A DNA stretch of 64,000 bases from an uncultured bacterium. Its GTDB lineage: Bacteria > Verrucomicrobiota > Kiritimatiellia > CAIVKH01. Both the position numbers and the translations under genes were made by a program. Position 1 is the stretch's first letter. Every line of letters begins with the position of its first letter. Of this stretch, positions 18,947 through 28,358 are shown in pieces. A model generated the notes under the pieces. The model saw nothing but the letters and a program-made list of their open reading frames with translations, was not told where the DNA came from and searched no databases. Location of the stretch: positions 1-64,000 of the forward strand of contig CALGMT010000029.1 in assembly GCA_937958885.1 (NCBI GenBank), read 5' to 3'.

Positions 18947-20724
18947 TGCGCACGAGACGTTCAAATGTCATCGCCGCCCTGCTCGCCCTGGCGCTCACCG
19001 CCGCGCGGGGCGCGGAGGTGGAAATGGACATCGAACCGCGCGTGCTTCGGCTCGGCGAATCCGCGATATGCCGCATCGTGATAAAGGACGCGGCGAACGC
19101 GCCGCAGCCGCGGCTTCCGCCGCTGCAGGGGTTCGAGGTCAGCGCGGCGGGAACCGAGCAGAACATCCAAATCGTGAACGGACGCCAGTCCCTCTTCACG
19201 GCCTACCGGTTCCAGCTCACGCCGATCGCCGCGGGCGACTTCAAAATCGGACCGTTCCGCTATGACCTCGGCGATCGCGTGGCGGATATCCCCGCCGTCG
19301 AAGTGCGCGTGCTGCCGATGCAGGGAAATGGCGGAGAATCCGTTCAATCGATGAATGAGTTGCTCTTTGCGACGCTGACCTCGAGCCGTCCGAAGGTGTA
19401 CGTGCAGGAGGTGTTCGACATCACGCTCAACGTGTACGCGCAGCCGGGATTGAATCTCGACCGCAACATCTCGCTGCTGAATTTCGACACGACCGGTCTG
19501 GCGCTATCCGGCTTTGAAGAGCTGGCGAGCGGGCGCGAGGCGATTGACGGACGCGTGTACGATGTGCGGCGATTCCGCGCGCGCGCCACGGCGCTAACCT
19601 CGGGAGCGTTCACGCTGAACCCGCGACTGCGGGTGAACATCATTGTGCCGCGCAGCCGGGGCAACCGGGATCCGTTTTTCGGCGACTCATTTTTCGACTC
19701 CTTCAGCCTTTTCGGGCGCGTTGAAACACGCGCGCACACACTGGAGGCGCGCCCGCTTTCGCTGCGCGTGCACGACCTGCCCGCGGAAGGGCGGCCCTCG
19801 AATTTTTCCGGCGCGGTGGGGCGTTTCTCGTTCGACCTGTCGGCGAGTCCGCTTCAACTGCGCGTCGGCGAGCCGATCACGATGCGCTACCGCATTCAGG
19901 GGCGCGGCAATATCGACACCGTGCGCGCGCCCGAGCTCGCGCTGCCGGACGGCTTCCGCGCGTTCGAGGCACAGTTGGTGGAACAGAACGCGCAGAGCGG
20001 ATTGAAGGTGTTCGAGCAGGTCATCATTCCGCGTTCGGCGACGATCAAGGAACTGCCGCCTGTCGCGTTCTCGTGGTTCGATCCGGAAGCGGAGCGCTAC
20101 GAGACCATGGTCCGCGGCCCCTACCCGCTCGAACTCGCCGCCGGCAATGCCGGTCCGATCCTGCAGGGGGTCGAGGCGCAGCCCGCGCTCGAGCGCGGCC
20201 CCCTCGGCGCGGATCTGGTCTATCTGAAGCCCGCGCCGCGCCGACTGCGCGCGGCGGCGCCCGCGTCGGACATTCCGCCGGCCCTGCACGGCCTGCCCGC
20301 GCTGGCCCTGCTGATCGCGGCGGTCTATGCGCGGCATCGCGAGCGATTGCTGCGCGATCCCGCGCGCGCCGCCCGCCTGCGCGCGCCGCGCGGCGCGCGC
20401 GAGGGACTCGCCCGTGCACGCGCCCTCGCGCACAATGTGCCGGAAGCCGCAGGAGCCTTGGCCGACGCGCTCGCGCGCTTCTTCGGTCCGCTGCTCGGAT
20501 TGCCGCCCGGCCGGGTGGATGCGGAGTCCGTGTGCAGCCGTCTGCAGCAAAGCGGCCTCGACACAACGCGCATACGGGAGCTGCGCTCCCTCTTCGATTT
20601 CTGCGAGCGGATGCGATATGCCGGTCCTGCCGCGCCGGCAACGGAAGAAGATCGCACAGCGCTAGCGCGGCATCTGGAGCGCGCCCCCGACCTGCTTCGC
20701 GCCTGCAAGAGGGCCGTCCGATGA
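18946..20724 (+). CDS. batD: BatD (oxygen-tolerance) family protein
   Basis: The 592-residue protein has a signal peptide, then repeated beta-rich domains with the BatD hallmarks: QPRLPPLQGFEVSAAGTEQNIQIVNG and the phrase ASRPKVYVQEVF-like SSRPKVYVQEVFDITL, followed by a membrane helix near residue 445 (ALHGLPALALLIAAVYA) and a cytoplasmic helical tail. BatD is a periplasmic partner of the VWA proteins. The ATG at 18946 overlaps the previous stop (TGATG) and has GGAGAAGGA in front; TTG/GTG starts just upstream are less likely. Confidence 0.93.
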   Translation: MRTRRSNVIAALLALALTAARGAEVEMDIEPRVLRLGESAICRIVIKDAANAPQPRLPPLQGFEVSAAGTEQNIQIVNGRQSLFTAYRFQLTPIAAGDFKIGPFRYDLGDRVADIPAVEVRVLPMQGNGGESVQSMNELLFATLTSSRPKVYVQEVFDITLNVYAQPGLNLDRNISLLNFDTTGLALSGFEELASGREAIDGRVYDVRRFRARATALTSGAFTLNPRLRVNIIVPRSRGNRDPFFGDSFFDSFSLFGRVETRAHTLEARPLSLRVHDLPAEGRPSNFSGAVGRFSFDLSASPLQLRVGEPITMRYRIQGRGNIDTVRAPELALPDGFRAFEAQLVEQNAQSGLKVFEQVIIPRSATIKELPPVAFSWFDPEAERYETMVRGPYPLELAAGNAGPILQGVEAQPALERGPLGADLVYLKPAPRRLRAAAPASDIPPALHGLPALALLIAAVYARHRERLLRDPARAARLRAPRGAREGLARARALAHNVPEAAGALADALARFFGPLLGLPPGRVDAESVCSRLQQSGLDTTRIRELRSLFDFCERMRYAGPAAPATEEDRTALARHLERAPDLLRACKRAVR

Positions 20725-21458
20725 GCGCGCGCCTGCTGATCCCGGCCCTGCTGCTTATCATAGCGTGCGCAGCGTTTGGCGCGCCAGACCCGCGGTTCGA
20801 CGCCGCGCGCGCGTCCTATGATGAAGGGCGATTCGCCGACGCGCTCGCCCTGTACGACGAATTGACGAAGGACTACCCGCATTCGCCGGAAGCCCACTTC
20901 AATCGCGGCAATGCGCTCGCACGGCTGGGGCGGGCCGGCGAGGCGATCGCCGCGTTTCAGCGCGTACTGATGATCGCCCCGCGCGACGCCGACGCACGGG
21001 CGAATTTGACGTTCTTGCGCGATGCCGCGGGTTTGCCCAAGCCGCAACCATCGCTGCGCGATGTCACCTTCGGCGCGCTGTCGGCGCGGGAATGGAAGGC
21101 CATCGCGCTTGCGGCATGGTGGCTGGGCGCCGCCGCACTGGCCGCGTCGCTCCTGATGCCGCGACTTCCGAACATCGTCCGACGCGCCGGCGTTGCGCTG
21201 CTCCTGGCGGCGCTCGTCGCCGGCGCAGGTTGGGGGCATTGGCGCTTGCGCCAGCGGCATCCTCTTGCCGTGGTCATTGCGCCGGGTGTGCAAGCGCGCT
21301 TCGCGCCGCTGGCCGACGCCACGCCGCATTTCGACGCGCCGGAGGGACTGACCCTCCGCGTCCTGGAACAGTCCGGCGCCTGGCTGCGCGTGCAAGAAGA
21401 CCGCCGCGAAGGATGGATCCCTCGCGAGGGCGTCGCGATTCTCGAATTGGAATCCTGA
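20721..21458 (+). CDS. batE: TPR and SH3-like protein BatE
   Basis: The 245-residue product has a signal peptide, TPR repeats (ARASYDEGRFADALALYDEL, then AHFNRGNALARLGRAGEAI), two membrane helices (about 120-138 and 147-164) and a C-terminal bacterial SH3 domain (LRVLEQSGAWLRVQ, then GWIPREGV). That domain order is typical of BatE. The ATG at 20721 overlaps the batD stop. A longer open frame upstream is not coding. Confidence 0.9.
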   Translation: MSARLLIPALLLIIACAAFGAPDPRFDAARASYDEGRFADALALYDELTKDYPHSPEAHFNRGNALARLGRAGEAIAAFQRVLMIAPRDADARANLTFLRDAAGLPKPQPSLRDVTFGALSAREWKAIALAAWWLGAAALAASLLMPRLPNIVRRAGVALLLAALVAGAGWGHWRLRQRHPLAVVIAPGVQARFAPLADATPHFDAPEGLTLRVLEQSGAWLRVQEDRREGWIPREGVAILELES

Positions 21459-21474
21459 AGCCTTCGGCTATACT
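21447..21474 (+). promoter_or_regulatory. Promoter of a leaderless gene
   Basis: TTGGAA (21447-21452) and TATACT (21469-21474) are separated by 16 bases. The ATG of the next gene follows the -10 hexamer after exactly six bases, so the predicted first transcribed base is the A of the start codon. There is no room for a ribosome site. Confidence 0.6.
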
Positions 21475-21480
21475 CGCGAT

Positions 21481-21690
21481 ATGTCACGCATTCCCGGACA
21501 CTCGTCGCGCGGGCTTTGCATCACCGGCTTCTTGATTCTGGCGACCGGCGCGGCGTCTGCGTACCTCGTGCGCACCTACGGCAACGCCCTGGTTGCCGAT
21601 GAACCGATTCGCATGATTTTGCTCGCCACCGCGATCGGGTCCGGCATCTGTTTTATCTCCGCCACCGCGCGCTGGTGGATGCGGCACTGA
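21481..21690 (+). CDS. Small two-helix membrane protein
   Basis: This 69-residue protein has two hydrophobic helices (about residues 12-28 and 43-60) and a basic end (ARWWMRH). I recognise no family. It is supported by a good promoter directly in front of the ATG and by length and composition, not by homology. It stands between the end of the Bat operon and a convergent permease gene. Confidence 0.55.
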   Translation: MSRIPGHSSRGLCITGFLILATGAASAYLVRTYGNALVADEPIRMILLATAIGSGICFISATARWWMRH

Positions 21691-21729
21691 TCTTCCGGCG
21701 CGATCTTTTTCAGCTTCCGCACGCGTCGA

Positions 21730-22590
21730 TTAGGCCGCCTCCCGCGTGCGGGGGTCGAGGATGTCGCGCAGGCGATCGCCGAGCACATTGAAGGCGAGGA
21801 CGAGCAGGAAGATCGCAACCGTGACGAAGGTCATCTCCCACCATACGCCCTGCCACAGCCGCGCGCGCGCGTTGTTCAGCATGATGCCCCACGACGGTTC
21901 GCCCTGCACGCCGAGGCCGAGGACGCTCATGAAGACCTCGGTGCCGACGGATGCAGGAAAACGCAGGGTGAACGTGACCAGCACGATGTGAAACACATTG
22001 GGGAGGATGTGCCGGAACAGGATGCGCGGCCCGCCATAGCCGAGCACCCGCGCGGCCTGGACATACGCGCGCTCGCGATGCGCCATCGTCTCCGCCCGCA
22101 CGAGCCGGCAGATGCCCACCCAGGTCGTCAAGCCGATGCCGAGAAACACGCCGACCAGCCCCTTCCCCACCACCATCGAAATCGCGAGAATAAACAGCAG
22201 TCCGGGAATCGCGGCAAAGGTCGAATACATCCAGACGATCACGTCGTCCACGCGACCGCCGTAATAGCCCGCAAGCAGTCCGAGGAGCACGCCGATCGGA
22301 ATCGCGATGCAGGACGTGATGATGCCGACATAGAATGCGATACGCGCGCCCTGAACCAGCCGCCCGAAGACATCGCGGCCCAACCCGTCCGTGCCCATCC
22401 AATGGCGGAACGACGGCGGCTGGTATTGCTGGTGAATCTCCTGCCGCTGGTAAGCCGGCGTCGTGTCGCGCGCGCGGTGGATTCGATAGACAATCTCGCC
22501 GTAAGCCGCGAGGGCGGCGTATGCCAGCACCACGAGCAGCGCCGCGCGGGCGAGCAGGCCGCCCTGCCAGAGTTGCCGCAGTGCGCTCAT
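21730..22590 (-). CDS. Peptide-type ABC transporter permease (DppC/OppC family)
   Basis: The 286-residue integral membrane protein has the N-terminal GTDGLGRDVFGRLVQGARI block and the EAA loop (AAARVLGYGGPRILFRHILPNV) that contacts the ATPase. It forms the inner-membrane channel with the product of the next gene; its start overlaps that gene's stop. The chosen start gives MSALRQLWQGG; the open frame continues upstream only as a shadow. No ATPase or binding-protein gene is nearby, so the complete transporter must be assembled from elsewhere. Substrate is unknown. Confidence 0.92.
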   Translation of the reverse strand: MSALRQLWQGGLLARAALLVVLAYAALAAYGEIVYRIHRARDTTPAYQRQEIHQQYQPPSFRHWMGTDGLGRDVFGRLVQGARIAFYVGIITSCIAIPIGVLLGLLAGYYGGRVDDVIVWMYSTFAAIPGLLFILAISMVVGKGLVGVFLGIGLTTWVGICRLVRAETMAHRERAYVQAARVLGYGGPRILFRHILPNVFHIVLVTFTLRFPASVGTEVFMSVLGLGVQGEPSWGIMLNNARARLWQGVWWEMTFVTVAIFLLVLAFNVLGDRLRDILDPRTREAA

Positions 22591-23846
22591 TGCAGTTTTA
22601 TCCTCGGATCCGCCCACGCGTAGCACAGATCGGCCAGCAGATTGGCCGCCAAATAAAGCGCCGATCCGATCACCACAATCGCGCGGACCACGTCCACATC
22701 GCTGTCGTTGATCGCGTTCACGCCGAGATAGCCGAGGCCGGGGATGCCGAAGAAACTCTCGAGCAGCAGGCTGCCGGTGTAGAGAAACGGAACCGACAGG
22801 ACCACCTGCGTGATGATCGGGCCCATCGCGTTGCGCAGCACGTGCACAAACAACACCCGCGCGCGGCCAAGTCCTTTGGCATAGGCCGTTCGCACGTATT
22901 CCTTGTGCAGTTCTTCCAGCAGGATCGTGCGGTAAAACCGGACGCCCGCGCCGAGTCCGCTGACGACGCCGATGATGATCGGCAGCAGCAGATACACCCA
23001 GGAATGAAAGCCCCACACGGGGAACCATCCGAGCTTGAACGCGAGCACGTACTGGCCGGCGACGATCCAGACCAAATAATTGACGCTCATCAACGCGACG
23101 GATCCCACCACCATCAGGCGATCCGGCCATCGGCCCCGATAAAACGCGCTCCACAGCCCCAGCGTGACGCTCAACACCGTTTCGAGCAACAGGATCGGAA
23201 ACGCCAGCGCGAGCGTCGGACCGATGCCGTCGCGCAGCAAATCGGCCACCGGCAGATTCGCGCTGCTGGAGACTCCAAAATCAAGGCGCGCGAGACTTTT
23301 GAGATAAAACAGAAATTGAGAGTCCCACGGTTTTTCCACGACGCGCCTCAGGCGAATGGACGCCACTTCTCGCTCGCCGCGCGACAGCCATTCGCTCAAC
23401 GCCGCGGCGGGGGATTCGTCGGCGGTGCAGGCCAGCCGCTCAACCGTCCACACGCGCGCGCCCGGCGCGCGCCAGCGCACGCGCCACTCGTGCGCCCGCC
23501 CGCGGGGCGGGTCGAATGCAAGCGGCGGCTGCACGACGGCGTCTGCCGCCACGATCAAAACGCCCTGTTCCCATCGCGCGCCGTCCGAACGGGTCCAGCC
23601 GCCGGGGCCGCTCTGAAAATTGATATCCGGCAGGGCGCGCGTCGGCGCGAGACGGCCCCAGAACAGCGGCTTGTTGAACCCACGCCCTTCGTCGAATTCC
23701 TCCAGCGCGCGCGGCGAGGCTTTTTCTCCCAGTTTCATCCGCGCGGGGCTTCCGCCGACGAGATGGAAGAGCAGAAAGGTCACGACGATGACACCGAACA
23801 CCGTCGGGATCATTTGCAGGATTCGTCTGGCGATGTAGGCGATCAT
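22587..23846 (-). CDS. Peptide-type ABC transporter permease with periplasmic insert
   Basis: The 419-residue protein has a DppB/OppB start (MIAYIARRILQMIPTVF) and the remaining helices with the EAA loop (RTAYAKGLGRARVLFVHVLRNAM). Between the first and second helices it has about 100 extra residues (about 55-160) containing WTRSDGARWEQG and HEWRVRWRAPGARVWTVE, predicted to be periplasmic and beta-rich. Usual OppB proteins are about 310 residues. The insert may be a built-in substrate- or partner-binding module; that is inference. Confidence 0.9.
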   Translation of the reverse strand: MIAYIARRILQMIPTVFGVIVVTFLLFHLVGGSPARMKLGEKASPRALEEFDEGRGFNKPLFWGRLAPTRALPDINFQSGPGGWTRSDGARWEQGVLIVAADAVVQPPLAFDPPRGRAHEWRVRWRAPGARVWTVERLACTADESPAAALSEWLSRGEREVASIRLRRVVEKPWDSQFLFYLKSLARLDFGVSSSANLPVADLLRDGIGPTLALAFPILLLETVLSVTLGLWSAFYRGRWPDRLMVVGSVALMSVNYLVWIVAGQYVLAFKLGWFPVWGFHSWVYLLLPIIIGVVSGLGAGVRFYRTILLEELHKEYVRTAYAKGLGRARVLFVHVLRNAMGPIITQVVLSVPFLYTGSLLLESFFGIPGLGYLGVNAINDSDVDVVRAIVVIGSALYLAANLLADLCYAWADPRIKLQ

Positions 23847-23914
23847 GAACGGTCAACGCGACGCTTTGAATGGCCGGTCATTATCCTCGTATCAAGTGCG
23901 ACCCGGATGCAACC

Positions 23915-24805
23915 TCACAAGCTCCGCGCGATGCGCGCGGCGATTCGAGCGTTGTTTTCCAGCAGCGCGACATTCGCCGATTGACTTCGCCGGTCGGTCA
24001 GCTCGCTCACGCGCGCGAGTAGAAACGGCGTGACCTCCTTCCCCCGAATGCCGGTAGCGTCCGCCTCCAAGAGCGCAGCGGCGATCGCGTGCTCGATTTC
24101 ATCGGCGGGTACTTCCGCCTCCGACGGTGGCGGCGCACAAACCAAGATTCCAGCCGATAGCTGTAGCTCGTCGCGCGCTTCCATTAGTGCAGCAACTTCA
24201 TCAGGCGTGTCGCACCGAATGTCGACCGGCAACCCGGAGGAGCGCGAATAAAAAGCCGGGAACGTATCGCAACCGAATCCAACTACGGGTACGCCCCGCG
24301 TCTCCAACGCTTCCAGTGTCAACGGAAGATCGAGTATCGCCTTCGCGCCCGCACATACCACCGTTACCGGTGTCCGGCCCAACTCCTCCACATCCGCACT
24401 GATATCGAACGGGTGCCCGCGATGCACCCCGCCGATCCCGCCGGTCGCAAATATCCGGATGCCCGCCCGATGCGCCAGAAACATCGTGGCGGCAACCGTT
24501 GTGCCTCCCCATTCGCGCCGCGCGAGCGCGATGGGCAGGTCGCGACGACTGCACTTGCGCGCCGATCGCGATTTGCCCAGCGCCTCCAAATCGTCAGAAT
24601 CCAGCCCGATGCGCACCACGCCCTCCATCAGGGCAACCGTCGCGGGAACCGCGCCCTCTTCCCGAACCGCCGCCTCCATGTTCGAGGCCGTCTCTACATT
24701 GAGCGGATATGGCAAGCCGTGCGTAATCAACGTGCTTTCAAGCGCCACCAGTGGGCGTCCATCTCGTCGCGCCGCCGCCGCTTCCCGTCCGAATACAAAA
24801 TCCAC
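23915..24805 (-). CDS. psuG: Pseudouridine-5'-phosphate glycosidase
   Basis: PsuG cleaves the C-C bond of pseudouridine 5'-phosphate to uracil and ribose 5-phosphate, using manganese. The 296-residue product shows LVALESTLITHGLPYP at the N-terminus, GAVPATVALMEG, GGTTVAATMFLAHRAGI and FATGGIGGVHRG, all strongly conserved in the family. The GTG at 24805 was chosen because GGGAGGA lies five bases upstream; a TTG at 24838 would add eleven residues. The pseudouridine kinase PsuK usually sits next to it but is not in the window. Confidence 0.93.
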   Translation of the reverse strand: MDFVFGREAAAARRDGRPLVALESTLITHGLPYPLNVETASNMEAAVREEGAVPATVALMEGVVRIGLDSDDLEALGKSRSARKCSRRDLPIALARREWGGTTVAATMFLAHRAGIRIFATGGIGGVHRGHPFDISADVEELGRTPVTVVCAGAKAILDLPLTLEALETRGVPVVGFGCDTFPAFYSRSSGLPVDIRCDTPDEVAALMEARDELQLSAGILVCAPPPSEAEVPADEIEHAIAAALLEADATGIRGKEVTPFLLARVSELTDRRSQSANVALLENNARIAARIARSL

Positions 24806-25035
24806 CGATCTCCTCCCGGTCAAAATAAACCCGTTCAATGCGATTACTGCAACATATTACCCGACAATAAGATACGATATTCGTTAGCCGCCGCCCGCCC
24901 TTCGATCGCCTTCGCATATCGCTGTCGGCAAATGAGTTATGCGGGCATCCGCACTCAACGACGCTTTCTGTATTGATGCCGGATATTTGATGGGGCAGCA
25001 TAACTGTTTTCGCCCTCTATTGCGGGCAATTTTCC

Positions 25036-26385
25036 ATGCGCATTTTGATTATCGGTGCAGGGAACGCAGGCCGCCACTTGGCGGCCAAGCTGTGCGAGGA
25101 GCGCCACGACATTGTCATTGTCGATTGCGATGAGGCGGCGTTGAACGAAGTTGCCGCCCAGCTCGACATTCAGACAGTGAATGGCGAGGGCTCCAGTCCG
25201 CGCGTCCTCGAGCGGGCCGGATTGATGAAGACGGATTTGCTGGTCGCGGTCACGGACCGGGACGAGGTCAACATCCTCGCCTGCGCGTTCGCGAACGCTG
25301 CGGGCGTGCCGCACAAGGTGGCCCGAGTGTCGAATCCGGATTTCCTCCATGCGAACGCCAAATTCGACCTGCGAAAACTGGGCATCGATCTGGTCATCAG
25401 CCAGAAAGAAGAGTGTGCGGACGAAATTTTCACGATTCTGCGCATGCCGGGCACCCTCGAAGCCGTCGATATGTTCGAGAATCGCGTCCTCGCGGTGGGC
25501 GTAAAAATCCACATGGACAGCCCGCTGGTGATGACGACGCTAAAGGATTTTCCCCGCCCCGAGTTGCTGAGCCGCATCCGGATCATGGGACTGATGCGCG
25601 CTGACGAGTTGCTGATTCCGAAGGGCGACACGCAACTCATGATCGGCGACGACATCTACTTCTGCGGCGTTCCGGAGGATGTCCATGCCTTCCTCGAATG
25701 GGCGAGCCCCGAGCATGAGCGCTTCGAAAAACTCATCATTGCCGGCGGCGGCGATCTGGGGCTCCAAATCGCCTTGCGTATGGAGAAGACGGATACGCCG
25801 GTCGTCCTCATCGAACGAAATCCAGAGCGCGCGGAGGCGTGTTCCCTGCTCCTCGACCGCACACTGGTCATCAAAGGCGACGCGCTCGATCAAGAAACGC
25901 TCGAAAACGCGGGCGTGATCCACGGCTCGGCATTCGTGGCCGTCACCGGTAGCGACGAGAACAATATCATGATCTGTCTGCTCGCCGAGAAGGCCGGCGC
26001 GACGTTCACCCTCGCGCAGGTCACACGGCCCGAATATGTGCCCATCATCGGCAGTTTGAGCCTGCTCGACCGCGCGGTCAGCGCGCACATGTCGATGATC
26101 AACGCCATCCTGCATTTCGTGCGCGGCAAGAATGTCAAGGCGGCCGCGCTCCTGCACAAGCTGCCCGGCGAACTGCTCGATGTCGTGATCTCGGATGCGC
26201 ATCGCTGGGCGGACAAGCCGATCCGCGCGCTCCGCATCCCCCATGGCGTGATGATCGCGACGGTGCTTCGCGGACAGGATGTGATCCCGCCCACCGGCGA
26301 TCTCGTCCTGCGCAAGGGGGACCGGCTGGTCCTGTTCGCCATGCCCTCCGCTGTGAGCCGCGTCGAAGACCTGTTCAAAGGTTGA
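25036..26385 (+). CDS. trkA: Trk potassium uptake regulatory subunit
   Basis: TrkA is the cytoplasmic NAD/ATP-binding gating ring of the Trk potassium channel. The 449-residue protein has two RCK repeats, each with a nucleotide-binding fold (IIGAGNAGRHLAAKL at residue 4 and IAGGGDLGLQIALRM near 235) followed by a TrkA-C domain. The first glycine motif has Asn where many have Gln or Glu, which is minor. trkH follows after six bases. Confidence 0.96.
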   Translation: MRILIIGAGNAGRHLAAKLCEERHDIVIVDCDEAALNEVAAQLDIQTVNGEGSSPRVLERAGLMKTDLLVAVTDRDEVNILACAFANAAGVPHKVARVSNPDFLHANAKFDLRKLGIDLVISQKEECADEIFTILRMPGTLEAVDMFENRVLAVGVKIHMDSPLVMTTLKDFPRPELLSRIRIMGLMRADELLIPKGDTQLMIGDDIYFCGVPEDVHAFLEWASPEHERFEKLIIAGGGDLGLQIALRMEKTDTPVVLIERNPERAEACSLLLDRTLVIKGDALDQETLENAGVIHGSAFVAVTGSDENNIMICLLAEKAGATFTLAQVTRPEYVPIIGSLSLLDRAVSAHMSMINAILHFVRGKNVKAAALLHKLPGELLDVVISDAHRWADKPIRALRIPHGVMIATVLRGQDVIPPTGDLVLRKGDRLVLFAMPSAVSRVEDLFKG

Positions 26386-26391
26386 TCCGCC

Positions 26392-27840
26392 GTGAACTTC
26401 CGCGCCGTATTCCATCTGATTTCATTTTTGCCCCTCGTCTTGAGCCTCAGCATGATGATCTGCTGGCTCGTCGGCGCGCGGATGGACGACCCGTGGCACG
26501 CGCAGCGCGCCTTCGCGCTCTCCGCCGCCATTTCACTTATCACCGGCAGCATTCTATGGACGAGCACCCGCGGCCCGGTGGACCTCAACCGCCGCGACGG
26601 GGTTGGCATTGTCGCCTTCGGATGGCTGCTCTGCACCGTGCTCGGCGCCATTCCCTTCATCCTCTCGGGCGTGGCGATGAACCCGGCGGATGCGTGGTTT
26701 GAAGCCGTTTCCGGGTTCACGACAACCGGCGCGACGGTGCTCGAGAACTTGGAATCCCTCCCCCGCGCGATCCTCCTCTGGCGGTCCATGAGTCAATTCA
26801 TCGGCGGCATGGGCATTCTCGTGCTATGCGTGGCGATTCTCCCTCTGCTCGGGTCCGGCGGCATGCAGATTTACCGCGCGGAGGCGGCGGGCCCGTCCAA
26901 GGACCGCCTGACCCCGCGCATTGCGGGCACGGCGAAGCTGCTCTGGGGCGTGTACGCAGGGCTGACGCTGCTCGTCCTCCTCCTCCTGCGCGCGGCCGGG
27001 CTTTCATGGTTCGACGCGGTGTGCCACGCGTTCAGCACCACCGCGACCGGCGGCTTTTCCACCCGATCCGCGAGCATTTCGGCGCTTAACAACCCGGCAG
27101 TCGAATGGATTGTCACAGTGTTCATGTTCATCTGCGGGATCAATTTCGCGCTGCACTGGCGAATGCTGCGCGGCGAATGGCGGGCATGGTTCCGCGATAC
27201 CGAATGGCGTCTGTATGCGACGCTTATCGGCGCGGCCTTCCTCGCCATCCTGTTCAACGCGAGCCAAGGTTCCTACTCCGATTTCTCCCGCGCGGTGCGC
27301 GAAATTCTGTTCAACGTGGTCTCGATCATCACCAGCACAGGGTTCACCACCGACGACTACGGCCAGTGGCCGGCCTTTTCGCAGTTCGTCTTGTTCTTGC
27401 TGATGATCGTCGGCGGGTGCGCCGGCTCCACCGCGGGCGGCGTCAAGGTCATCCGCGTACTGGTCCTGCTCAAGCAGGTGTCGCGCGAGCTCAAATTGTT
27501 CATTCAGCCGCAGGCTATCTTTCACGTCAAAATCGGACGCCAGGTGGTCGAGCCGGAAATCGTATCGATGATCACCGCCTTCTTCGTGATCTTCGCGCTC
27601 CTGGGCGCCATCGCATCCGCCTGCATGTCCTTTTTGGTGCCCGATCTGAAAACGGCCATTTCCGCGGTGGTCAGTTGCCTCGGCAACATCGGTCCCGGCC
27701 TCGGCGCGATCGACCCGTCCGGCACCTACGCTTTCATGCCGTCCGCGGCAAAAGTCCTGCTCGCGAGCTGCATGCTCCTCGGGCGCCTCGAGCTCTACAC
27801 GCTTGTCGTGATCCTGATCCCCGGCTTCTGGCGGCGCTAA
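26392..27840 (+). CDS. trkH: Trk potassium channel membrane subunit
   Basis: The 482-residue membrane protein has four pseudo-repeats of the K-channel fold. Their selectivity-filter segments can be seen as GFTTTGATVLENL, TATGGFSTRSAS, TSTGFTTDDYG and LGNIGPGLGAI. Start is GTG 26392, six bases after trkA, so the two are an operon. The product imports potassium under control of TrkA. Confidence 0.96.
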   Translation: MNFRAVFHLISFLPLVLSLSMMICWLVGARMDDPWHAQRAFALSAAISLITGSILWTSTRGPVDLNRRDGVGIVAFGWLLCTVLGAIPFILSGVAMNPADAWFEAVSGFTTTGATVLENLESLPRAILLWRSMSQFIGGMGILVLCVAILPLLGSGGMQIYRAEAAGPSKDRLTPRIAGTAKLLWGVYAGLTLLVLLLLRAAGLSWFDAVCHAFSTTATGGFSTRSASISALNNPAVEWIVTVFMFICGINFALHWRMLRGEWRAWFRDTEWRLYATLIGAAFLAILFNASQGSYSDFSRAVREILFNVVSIITSTGFTTDDYGQWPAFSQFVLFLLMIVGGCAGSTAGGVKVIRVLVLLKQVSRELKLFIQPQAIFHVKIGRQVVEPEIVSMITAFFVIFALLGAIASACMSFLVPDLKTAISAVVSCLGNIGPGLGAIDPSGTYAFMPSAAKVLLASCMLLGRLELYTLVVILIPGFWRR

Positions 27841-27893
27841 TCCATGGTCGACATGCGAACGCGCATCCGCCATACTGAGGCCGGAGGAATACG

Positions 27894-28358
27894 ATGAAAC
27901 GAATCCTCATTCCTGTCGATTTTTCGGCGAGCACGGAACGGGTCGTGCGCACGGGCGCAAAGATTGCGCACGCGTTTGGCGCGGAAGTGTTCCTCCTGCA
28001 TATCGCGCCGCCCGAACCGGAGTTCATCACCTACGAGCCCGGCCCGCCGTCCGTGCGCTCCGCTATCGCAAAGGATATCTCCGCCCAACATCGAAAGCTG
28101 CAAGACCTGGAGCGCGCCCTCGCGCATGAAGGCCTTGCCGTCAAGGCCTTGCTGATTCAAGGCTACATCGTCGAAAAGATTCTGAAGGAGATCGAACGCC
28201 TGCAGGTTGATCTCGTCGTTATGGGATCGCACGGCCATGGCGCGCTCTACCATCTGTTGCTCGGCAGTGCGACCGAGGGCGTGCTGCGGAAATCCCCCGT
28301 GCCGATCCTGATCGTGCCGAGAGCGCGAGGCGCTCCCCCTATTTCACCATCAGCGTGA
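27894..28358 (+). CDS. uspA: Universal stress protein, ATP-binding type
   Basis: The 154-residue UspA-fold protein begins KRILIPVDFSAS and has the ATP-binding pattern G-x2-G-x9-GS in VMGSHGHGALYHLLLGSAT. It has its own ribosome site (GGAGGA) and a CATACT hexamer 17 bases before the ATG. Placement right after trkAH suggests a link to osmotic or ion stress, which is inference. The last 20 bases overlap the convergent gene. Confidence 0.93.
   Translation: MKRILIPVDFSASTERVVRTGAKIAHAFGAEVFLLHIAPPEPEFITYEPGPPSVRSAIAKDISAQHRKLQDLERALAHEGLAVKALLIQGYIVEKILKEIERLQVDLVVMGSHGHGALYHLLLGSATEGVLRKSPVPILIVPRARGAPPISPSA

Noticed and set aside
22335..23984. 549-residue plus-strand frame opposite the two permease genes
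   Set aside because: Shadow of the permeases, caused by high GC; composition is His/Arg/Gln-rich and not protein-like.
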